Assembly: GCF_007830545.1 (NCBI RefSeq) | Contig: NZ_VLLF01000001.1 | Coordinates: 496,001 to 560,000, forward strand | DNA from: Roseibium hamelinense | GTDB lineage: Bacteria; Pseudomonadota; Alphaproteobacteria; Rhizobiales; Stappiaceae | DNA: 64,000 nucleotides | Reading direction: 5' to 3' | In this document: positions 57,688 through 64,000 of the stretch, in pieces | Layout: each line of letters starts with the position of its first letter | Position numbering within the stretch: position 1 is the stretch's first letter | Made by a program: the position numbers and the translations under genes | The notes under the pieces: model-generated | Told to the model about the DNA's origin: nothing | The model's input: the letters and a program-made list of their open reading frames with translations, nothing else | Databases searched by the model: none

Positions 57688-58785
57688 TTACGACAAGCCG
57701 GATTCAAAATCGTCATACGTAAATGCGCGCACCGTTTGCACTGTTCCGTCGGTTTCCTTGACGGCTATCGCCGGCATGGCCACGCCGTTAAACCAGTTCT
57801 TTTTGACCATGGTGTAACCGGCAGCGTCCTCGAAAGAGACCCTATCGCCGATTTTCAATTCCTCTGGAAAATCAAACTCGCCAAAAATATCCCCTGCGAG
57901 GCAAGATTTACCGCAAATCATGTAGCGATGCGGGCCCTTGTTCGGTTCGACTTTCGCAGTTTCGCGGTAAATCAGCAGATCCAGCATGTGCGCTTCGATG
58001 GACGAATCGACTATCGCAAGGTGCTTGCCGTTATAGAGGGTGTCCAGAACCGTCGTTTCCAGTGATGTCGATCTGGTGATCGCCGCTTCTCCCGGCTCCA
58101 GATAGACTTGTACACCGTACGCATCCGCAAACCGTTTTAACCGGTCAGCGAATTGATCGATCGGATAGTCTTCACCGGTGAAGTGAATGCCGCCGCCAAG
58201 GCTGACCCATCCGGCACGCTTTAAGAGCGGTCCGAACTTATGCTCGATATCGTTCAACATGCGGTCAAACAGATCGAAATCGTCGTTTTCGCAATTGTTG
58301 TGGATCATGAACCCGCTAACCTGGTTCATTACCCGATCAACCTTTTCCACATCCCATTCACCGAGCCGGGAAAACGGTCTTGCCGGATCGGCAAGATCAA
58401 ACGTCGATGAGCTGACCTGCGGGTTGAGGCGCAGCCCTCGGATAATACCGTCGGCCTTGTCGCCGAAACGCTCCAGCTGGCTGATCGAGTTGAAGATGAT
58501 CTTGTCCGCATGGGACACAACTTCATCAATCTCATGATCGGCATATGCCACAGAGTAGGCATGGGTTTCTTTGCCAAAGCGGGTGTTGCCCAGTTTGACT
58601 TCGTTCAGGGACGAAGACGTTGTCCCGTCCATGTAGTCGCGCATGAAATCGAAAACGCACCAGGTTGCGAAGCATTTCAGCGCCAGCAGCGCTTTGGCAT
58701 CGGACCGCTCGCGCAGATAGGCGATCTTTTCCATGTTGCGCAGCAGCTTTGACTTGTCGATCAGGTAGTACGGTGTTTGAAGCAT
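57688..58785 (-). CDS. nspC: Carboxynorspermidine decarboxylase
   Basis: Alanine-racemase-fold PLP enzyme of 365 residues. The PLP lysine is K37 in AKALLALKCFATWCVFDFM; further motifs are DGTTSSSLNEVKLG, NNCENDDFDLFDRML (family-specific), VSLGGGIHFTGEDYP and YLEPGEAAI. The ATG at 58785 (MLQTPYYLID) was chosen over a longer frame. It removes CO2 from carboxy(nor)spermidine to give spermidine-type triamines. First gene of the polyamine operon. Confidence 0.92.
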   Translation of the reverse strand: MLQTPYYLIDKSKLLRNMEKIAYLRERSDAKALLALKCFATWCVFDFMRDYMDGTTSSSLNEVKLGNTRFGKETHAYSVAYADHEIDEVVSHADKIIFNSISQLERFGDKADGIIRGLRLNPQVSSSTFDLADPARPFSRLGEWDVEKVDRVMNQVSGFMIHNNCENDDFDLFDRMLNDIEHKFGPLLKRAGWVSLGGGIHFTGEDYPIDQFADRLKRFADAYGVQVYLEPGEAAITRSTSLETTVLDTLYNGKHLAIVDSSIEAHMLDLLIYRETAKVEPNKGPHRYMICGKSCLAGDIFGEFDFPEELKIGDRVSFEDAAGYTMVKKNWFNGVAMPAIAVKETDGTVQTVRAFTYDDFESGLS

Positions 58786-59058
58786 ACTGTGACACAAACC
58801 TTCAAAACGGGAATTGGTCGGGCCGTCTCGCACGGGTGGCCCGGCAGATTGTTAAACGCCCGTCGTTTCGCTGTCCGCTGGGCGCTTTTGCCGTTGCCAA
58901 GGCGCCTGTTTAATGCAGCTTGGCTCAGCTACAGGTTTCGGGAGGGGGTATAAAACACCCAGCCCATTTTGGCCACACCTTGCACTGTGCAAACTGCCGC
59001 TCTGGTGTGTTCTCCGAACAGCACTATGTAGGACCGGGAGACGATTTGGAGACCAGTT

Positions 59059-59700
59059 TTGATACGCAGAACGGTGGCAGCTGTCTTATTCAGCGGGGTT
59101 TTAGCAACAGCATCGTTGTATTATCCGCACCCCGCTTCAGCGGATTTGGAAGAGCCAGCCTATAAAGTCTTGCAGAAGGACGGGTCCGTTGAGATTCGTC
59201 AATACGAGCCAGTGACCGCCGCCCAGGTAACGGTATCAGGAAGCCGCAGCGCAGCATCGCGCAAAGCGTTCAATATCTTGTTCGGCTACATCTCGGGCGA
59301 AAACACGGAAAAACAAAAGATCTCAATGACTGCGCCAGTTCGGCAGACCAGGGAATCCGTCAAGATTCCCATGACCGCACCGGTTGCCCAAGTCCCGGCC
59401 GGCTCCCGGACATGGAATGTCGCCTTCTATCTGCCGTCATCCTTTTCCGAGAAGACCGCACCGGTACCCGACAATGACGCGATTTCGATCATCTCAGTGC
59501 CGGGTCAAAAAGTAGCAGCAATCACGTTTTCCGGGCGCTGGACCAATTCAAATTTCCAACGCCATACAAAAGCACTGGAGGCCTACATGAAAACAGAGGG
59601 TTTAAAGGCAATCGGATCACCTGTTTTCGCCTATTTCAATGCGCCTTTCACTTTGCCGCCATTCCGCAGGAACGAGGTGCAAATTCCGATCCGGAACTAG
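59059..59700 (+). CDS. SOUL-family haem-binding protein, exported
   Basis: Protein of 213 residues. The signal peptide ends YPHPASA, then the SOUL domain: EEPAYKVLQKDGSVEIRQYE, FNILFGYISGENTEKQKISM, TAPVRQT and a second MTAPV, then FAYFNAPFTLPPFRRNEVQI. Family members bind haem or related hydrophobic ligands. The start is a TTG at 59059 preceded by TTTGGAGACC. No operon partner. The 273 bases before it hold no gene. Confidence 0.88.
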   Translation: MIRRTVAAVLFSGVLATASLYYPHPASADLEEPAYKVLQKDGSVEIRQYEPVTAAQVTVSGSRSAASRKAFNILFGYISGENTEKQKISMTAPVRQTRESVKIPMTAPVAQVPAGSRTWNVAFYLPSSFSEKTAPVPDNDAISIISVPGQKVAAITFSGRWTNSNFQRHTKALEAYMKTEGLKAIGSPVFAYFNAPFTLPPFRRNEVQIPIRN

Positions 59701-59917
59701 TCTTTGCCGTGTTGCCCTTATCCTGAAGCCGATTCGCACCCCTGGCATATCAACGTCATCTGGCCGACACACTTCGGCTCGTCTTCAGAATCTAGCGCTG
59801 TAAAGACTGACAAGACCGTTCCGTTGATTGTTTAAAAACGCGATTCAGTTTGGCTAGCGGATTGCGCAAAACGCTGCTCAAGATACCGTTTCCAAGTCAT
59901 CGGACTGGAGGCGGCGC

Positions 59918-61195
59918 ATGGCGCAAACAGGCACAGAACCGGCACAAACCGCACTTCAATTTGATACGGGGCCCGGTGGTGCGCCATCGACCATTTACGC
60001 AAGTTATCAATGGACCGCGCGCGGCTTGACCGAAAACTTCGACGGCGGCGCCGTGCTCTACGGGTTCTGGGATCGCCGCTTTGGTTGCTGGACCGCGCTT
60101 GTCAATCGGAAACCGGAAGAGATTTTGCCGGATTGGCCAATCCTCGATTGTCCGGCCTACGGTTTGAAAGCGGAAAGCCTGAGTGTCCTTGGCCACTCTA
60201 AACCGGTCGACGGTCACAAGCTCAAACCTGGCCATCGGGCGGACATCTATTTCGCAGAATATCTCAATTCCCTGCCCGTTCTGTTGAAGCGGCTGATCGC
60301 TCCCTTCGGACGATCGCAATGGCTCCTACTAGACCTTTGCGCACAGCATCCGCGCCTTTGGCGGCACGTTCACAGGCATGCCGCGTTCGGCCGCGTTGGC
60401 GCATTGTCGCTTGCTCTGGACATATTCCGCACCACACAGCATTCCAAAGCCCAGAATAGATTTGCGTTTGCGGATTTCATCGCCAGCGTTCCGCGCGAAA
60501 AACTGTTTTCCCAGCTGCTTAACCGGGATTTTTCAAGTGCTGTTTTGGGTGTACTCGACCTGCTTCCGCCCTGCTTGGCGAGCGATCAAGCCGCAGCGCT
60601 CGTCAAGGTTCTTGACAACAATCCCGATGGCTCTCCCATGAAACCTGGGCCCGAGCTCCTCGCGCTCAGCGCAGACATCATCAGCACGGCCACTTCGCAA
60701 TCACCACTCGTCAGTCAGTTTGACAAGCAAGACCTCTTGAACAAGGGCATTTCGCTCCCACGGTTCACCTACATGGTGAGCGAGGGCCTCCGGCACCTGA
60801 CGGACGCCCAAAAGACAGCCGCTCTCAAAGCGCTTTGCGAAGTCGCCGTGCCACAGACCTTTCAATGGTGGTTCGCACGTTTCACGGACCTTGGGTACAA
60901 AAGCCGTGTCTTTCCGCCGCCACCGGTATCCACGGCCGCGCCGCTCTTTCCAATCTCCGACCGGGCCGCGCTCAATTCGGAAGACCATGAAATGCGCAAT
61001 GGAGTCAGTGCCTACCTGCCCGAAATCCTTGCCGGAGAGCTTTATTTCTATCACTGGGCCGGCGCCCGTCCTGCCACTGTGTGCCTTGCTGCAACCGGTA
61101 CAGGCGATTGGATTTTCTTTGAGGCTTTCGGTCAGAATAACAGTGTGATTCCAGATGCTACGAGCGCTGAAATTCTAACCTGCCTTAGGAGCTGA
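59918..61195 (+). CDS. Uncharacterised protein with a PcfJ-like C-terminus
   Basis: Cytoplasmic protein of 425 residues without signal peptide or membrane segments; ATG 59918 with CTGGAGGCGG upstream. The first 330 residues match nothing I recognise. The C-terminal stretch LNSEDHEMRNGVSAYLPEIL, GELYFYHWAGARPATVCLAA and DWIFFEAFGQNNSV resembles the PcfJ-like domain found in plasmid and phage-related proteins, but the usual cysteine of the RNCV motif is glycine (RNGV). Function unknown; it stands alone before a strong terminator. Confidence 0.6.
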   Translation: MAQTGTEPAQTALQFDTGPGGAPSTIYASYQWTARGLTENFDGGAVLYGFWDRRFGCWTALVNRKPEEILPDWPILDCPAYGLKAESLSVLGHSKPVDGHKLKPGHRADIYFAEYLNSLPVLLKRLIAPFGRSQWLLLDLCAQHPRLWRHVHRHAAFGRVGALSLALDIFRTTQHSKAQNRFAFADFIASVPREKLFSQLLNRDFSSAVLGVLDLLPPCLASDQAAALVKVLDNNPDGSPMKPGPELLALSADIISTATSQSPLVSQFDKQDLLNKGISLPRFTYMVSEGLRHLTDAQKTAALKALCEVAVPQTFQWWFARFTDLGYKSRVFPPPPVSTAAPLFPISDRAALNSEDHEMRNGVSAYLPEILAGELYFYHWAGARPATVCLAATGTGDWIFFEAFGQNNSVIPDATSAEILTCLRS

Positions 61196-61345
61196 GACCC
61201 GTTGACTCCAGAGTGGAATATATGAAAATATTTCGGGTAAATTTTGTAACATATAATCCAAAATCAGCGTGTGTGCGTACAATAGAAAAACAAACCGGAA
61301 CTGACAGTCATCAGACAAGAGTTACTGTGCACGTGGCCCTGCTAC

Positions 61346-61385
61346 ATAAAAAAGCCCAAGCAATTAAGAGCTTGGGCTTTTTTAT
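61346..61385. terminator. Bidirectional terminator
   Basis: ATAAAAAAGCCCAAGC (61346-61361), loop AATTAAGA, GCTTGGGCTTTTTTAT (61370-61385). A sixteen-pair stem with a T-run on each strand, between the PcfJ-like gene and the convergent hypothetical gene. Confidence 0.93.
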
Positions 61386-61451
61386 GCGGTTAGGACGCGT
61401 AGTGCAGGTCGCCAAGACCACATCTGCTTCGAAGATGGGCGGGAGGTCTCT

Positions 61452-62201
61452 TCATCGCAGTCGATCGTCAATCATTTGGTCGATAAACGACCGGTACGCG
61501 TCGGCACTTAGATCACTCCCCTGCGCTTTCCGGAAGTTGTAGTCACCGGTCAGGACATCGAGCAGGTCTGTAAAATCATTTTCGGAAATCACGTTCAGTT
61601 GGTTCATTTGAACCAACTGATCCCGTGCCTGGTGGAACGCGGTATCGAGATTTGAGCTGACATGGATGCCTTTGTGCAAGGTGTTCAAATTGTTCTCTAT
61701 GCTCGACAAACCGGTCTCCAGATCGTCGACAAAACGATCGTAGGTCGCGCGGGTTGCATGCGTGAACGGATCGGCACCGCTGTTCGGATTGAACGGCTTG
61801 CCCGCATTTTCGGACAGCTGGTTTGCCTGATACTCAAGGTTCATCATCATGTCCGTGTATGTATTCTGGATGTTCTGAGCGTACTGGTCCGGAATACCGC
61901 ACCACCGGAAAAGACGTTGATTGAACGGACCGGCGCCGTTCTGGTACGGGACGTTCTGTTGGTTTCGCTGCGGACCGCTCGACCCACGGTTTGCGATGTT
62001 CTGACTGGCTCTGGATTGTTGTGGTCCGGATTTGCGTTTGAAGCTCTTCATTCCGGGGCTTCCAGCCGAAATCCGCTTGTTTGTCCTTGGAGCTGGTTGA
62101 TCCCAGTTCTTTGGCTGACCCGCTTCGTCATAGCCGACAGAGGCCATTCCCTGGTTCAGGAAAGATTGTGAAAGGTTCCAAAACGGGTTCCAGGATGACA
62201 T
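61452..62201 (-). CDS. Uncharacterised Asn/Gln-rich protein
   Basis: Protein of 249 residues, start ATG 62201 (MSSWNPFWNLSQSFLNQG) with AAGGAG seven bases upstream. After a tryptophan-rich first helix it has a basic, polar linker (residues 30-85, many N, Q, S, R, G), then an all-helical part (GPFNQRLFRWCGIPDQYAQN, YTDMMMNLEYQANQLSEN, LETGLSSIENNLNTLHKG). The helical half recalls phasin-like or effector-like coiled helices, but no family is recognised. No signal peptide. Monocistronic, bounded by a strong terminator. Confidence 0.65.
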   Translation of the reverse strand: MSSWNPFWNLSQSFLNQGMASVGYDEAGQPKNWDQPAPRTNKRISAGSPGMKSFKRKSGPQQSRASQNIANRGSSGPQRNQQNVPYQNGAGPFNQRLFRWCGIPDQYAQNIQNTYTDMMMNLEYQANQLSENAGKPFNPNSGADPFTHATRATYDRFVDDLETGLSSIENNLNTLHKGIHVSSNLDTAFHQARDQLVQMNQLNVISENDFTDLLDVLTGDYNFRKAQGSDLSADAYRSFIDQMIDDRLR

Positions 62202-62532
62202 GAGTGTCTCCTTCTTCATTAAAGTTGCAAACGATCGGAATGGCCGCAGGGTGCCAGCCTGGAGTGCCCCGATGTCAAGACACCGGCGAAGAACAGCTCG
62301 TCCTGGAGCCCTGGAAGTTGGACAAGCCAACGTCACACAATCGTATCTCGTTGTGACAATTAAGAGAGAACAGTCCGCTTGGTGAAATGCTATCCGGTTA
62401 TATCGCGATAACCTGTTCCGGCGGCGGGCGCTAACTCGACATCATCACTGTTTTTTGCTGCTGTGATGTGATCAATTGGCGCGCACAAAACCGCCTCCCC
62501 GGGCGGTATTAGGTTTGGTTTTGGAGCCACAG
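62202..62532. other. Divergent promoter region of about 330 bases
   Basis: Lies between the Asn/Gln-rich gene and the PaiB-like gene. The only visible structure is a dyad GGTTAT-N6-ATAACC (62396-62413) that overlaps the perfect palindrome TATCGCGATA (62401-62410), about 120 bases before the PaiB-like start. Confidence 0.5.
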
Positions 62533-63168
62533 ATGTATTTGCCCGACCACTTTGACCTGGGGCCTCAAGAAGACGTGTTCAACGCAATCGACGCGGCTCC
62601 CTTTGCCAATCTGGTCACAATCACCGACCAAGGACCGTTTTCCACGCCGCTGCCGCTCTATCTCGACCGTGAAGAAGAGCCACATGGCGTGCTTTACGGG
62701 CATATCGCCCGCGCCAATCCCCAATGGAAGACCGCGGTGCACGGTACCGCGCTTGCGATCTTCATGGGCCCGGATGCCTACGTATCGCCGTCCTTTTATC
62801 CGACCAAGCAGGAAACCGGTAAAGTGGTGCCGACCTGGAATTATGTAACGGTGCAAGCAAGAGGGCCGGTAGAATTCTTCACAGACCAGGACCGCCTGCG
62901 TGACGTGGTCAACAAACTGACCGACTTGCAAGAAACCGGCCGCAGCTCCCCTTGGAAGGTCTCCGATGCACCAGACCGGTTCGTAGAGGTCCAGCTGCGC
63001 GGGATCGTGGGCGTCCGGCTTCCGATTGCGCAATTGTTCGGCAAGGCGAAACTCAGTCAGAACAAGGCGGGCACTGATTATTCCGGGGTTGTCACGGGCT
63101 TGTCGGCGTCTGCCGATCCGAAGGAGACGCAAGTCGGGCGCGCGATGGAAAAACTGTCAAGAAACTAG
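62533..63168 (+). CDS. PaiB-like FMN-binding protein
   Basis: Split-barrel flavin protein of 211 residues: MYLPDHFDLGPQEDVFNAID, then PLPLYLDREEEPHGVLYGHI, ARANPQWK, MGPDAYVSPSFYPTK and VPTWNYVTVQARGPVEFF, all diagnostic of the PaiB/FMN-binding negative regulator family. ATG 62533 follows GGAGCCAC; an upstream in-frame ATG at 62476 is unlikely. PaiB of Bacillus affects sporulation and protease genes; here the function is unknown. Confidence 0.9.
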   Translation: MYLPDHFDLGPQEDVFNAIDAAPFANLVTITDQGPFSTPLPLYLDREEEPHGVLYGHIARANPQWKTAVHGTALAIFMGPDAYVSPSFYPTKQETGKVVPTWNYVTVQARGPVEFFTDQDRLRDVVNKLTDLQETGRSSPWKVSDAPDRFVEVQLRGIVGVRLPIAQLFGKAKLSQNKAGTDYSGVVTGLSASADPKETQVGRAMEKLSRN

Positions 63169-63242
63169 GCGATTGTGCAGCCGTACATTCTGTTGGACAG
63201 TAAGACGATTGATCCTTTAAGCTGCACCTAGGAGCAGTTCCC

Positions 63243-64000
63243 TTGACATTTTTTTCCCGTTTGTTGCGAGCCTTTGCTGACAATTTGTCAGCATTCGGTC
63301 TGATCATCGCAGTGAGTGCGTTCGGGGCATCCCTCACCCCTACCTTGATGCCGCGTGACCCGGCAACGTCCGGTGTTGTTGCTGGTATTGTTGCCGCACT
63401 CGGGTATGAAATTGGCAATTGGATCGTCGCCTTTTACCGGTTTTTGGAACTGCCGCGCGGATCGCGACGAACCATTCGGGTCATGAATGTCTGTTCAATT
63501 GCGGCGGCAGTTGCGATTATCGCCTATTCCCTTTCGAAAGCGGCCGACTGGCAAAACGCAACCCGCGCCGCGATTGGGCTTGGCCCGGTTGAAACCTCCT
63601 ATCCGTTCGAAATCCTCGGCATAGGCGCTGGTGTTACGCTTGCACTCTGGCTCATCTTTCGCCTGCTCGGTCTTGCACGGCGTTGGTTGAGTGCGCGTCT
63701 TGATCGGTTTGTGCCGCGCCGCATCGGCTATGCTCTTTCCACCATCCTCGTCCTGTATCTGTTTTGGGCCTTGGTCGACGGTGCATTGATCCGCACGGCA
63801 TTTCGCGCGGCAGACGCCTCTTTTGAAGCAGCTGATATTCTCATCGAACCCGATGTCCCACAACCGAGCGACCCGGAGAAAACCGGCAGTCCGCAGTCTT
63901 TGGTCAAGTGGGAGGAAATGGGCCGCTGGGGCCGCGCTTTCGTCAGCACTGCGCCAACATGTGCGGAAATCGAAGCGTTTTTCCCCGGCCCCGCCCAGGA
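63243..64000 (+). CDS. Membrane alpha/beta-hydrolase family protein (3' partial)
   Basis: A frame open from TTG 63243 to the end of the window (252 residues seen). AGGAG at 63230-63234 supports the TTG start. The N-terminal half has four or so hydrophobic segments (FGLIIAVSAFGASLTPTLMP; TSGVVAGIVAALGYEIGNWI; ILGIGAGVTLALWLIFRLLG; STILVLYLFWALVDGALIRT). It then runs into KWEEMGRWGRAFVSTAPT, the junction to the catalytic domain of the PF10081-type family with its PF15420-type membrane N-terminus. The catalytic serine lies beyond the window. Confidence 0.85.
   Translation, partial: MTFFSRLLRAFADNLSAFGLIIAVSAFGASLTPTLMPRDPATSGVVAGIVAALGYEIGNWIVAFYRFLELPRGSRRTIRVMNVCSIAAAVAIIAYSLSKAADWQNATRAAIGLGPVETSYPFEILGIGAGVTLALWLIFRLLGLARRWLSARLDRFVPRRIGYALSTILVLYLFWALVDGALIRTAFRAADASFEAADILIEPDVPQPSDPEKTGSPQSLVKWEEMGRWGRAFVSTAPTCAEIEAFFPGPAQ

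Noticed and set aside
1..64000. CRISPR array, prophage, rRNA operon or biosynthetic gene cluster
   Set aside because: No regularly spaced repeats, phage structural genes, rRNA sequence or polyketide/peptide synthetase modules were seen on either strand.

Overview
The window reads as chromosomal DNA of an alphaproteobacterium, most likely a marine member of the Stappiaceae (Roseibium, Labrenzia or Stappia type). This is inferred from the gene order ntrY-ntrX-trkA-hfq-hflX, the order rlpA-dac-tmk-holB-tatD, a RutR-controlled pyrimidine cluster, high GC codon use and many ATGA stop/start overlaps. The exact taxon cannot be settled from sequence reading alone.

Region 1 (1-17.2 kb) is a phenylacetate degradation locus. 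A plus-strand operon holds paaA (5' end outside the window), a DUF3291 gene, paaB, paaC, paaD, paaE, a further PaaA/PaaC-like protein and paaZ. A minus-strand operon, paaG-paaI-paaK with a TetR regulator (paaR) behind it, faces a complete branched-chain-type ABC transporter (livK, H, M, G, F) followed by a bifunctional enoyl-CoA hydratase/3-hydroxyacyl-CoA dehydrogenase. A TetR-type palindrome lies between the two divergent arms. Together they cover uptake, CoA activation, epoxidation, isomerisation, ring cleavage and most of the beta-oxidation. The thiolase PaaJ is not in view.

Region 2 (17.4-28.0 kb) encodes a cytochrome bd/CIO oxidase and then ntrYX, trkA, a D-amino-acid transaminase, hfq and hflX, closed by a strong terminator.

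Region 3 (28.0-32.8 kb) has a VOC protein divergent from a LysR regulator, a decayed sugar ABC transporter (permease tail plus an intact ATPase), mazG and an orphan glycine-betaine-type binding protein.

Region 4 (32.8-42.7 kb) is a reductive pyrimidine/amide catabolism cluster: two permeases, a GNAT protein and an ATPase in one overlapping operon; a cupin; dihydropyrimidinase; beta-ureidopropionase-type amidohydrolase; an omega-amino acid:pyruvate aminotransferase; and RutR with its operator, translationally coupled to the ribosome-rescue factor ArfB.

Region 5 (42.7-48.1 kb) is accessory: an ArsR/SRPBCC pair facing a YCII protein, a secreted chorismate mutase facing a secreted unknown, a GFA protein, and about 2.2 kb of gene debris with an IS5-family transposase tail.

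Region 6 (48.1-58.8 kb) holds housekeeping genes: recX, an MBL hydrolase, tatD, holB, tmk, a D-Ala-D-Ala carboxypeptidase homologue with lost active-site motifs, rlpA, tRNA-Ser(UGA), an FMN reductase and the carboxynorspermidine dehydrogenase/decarboxylase pair.

Region 7 (59-64 kb) has a SOUL protein, two poorly known proteins, a PaiB-like FMN protein and the start of a membrane alpha/beta-hydrolase.

I did not find an unmistakable new system. The best leads are the two extra genes in the paa operon, the motif-poor carboxypeptidase, a perfect CRP-type site in front of a structured gene-free stretch, and the mosaic debris region.
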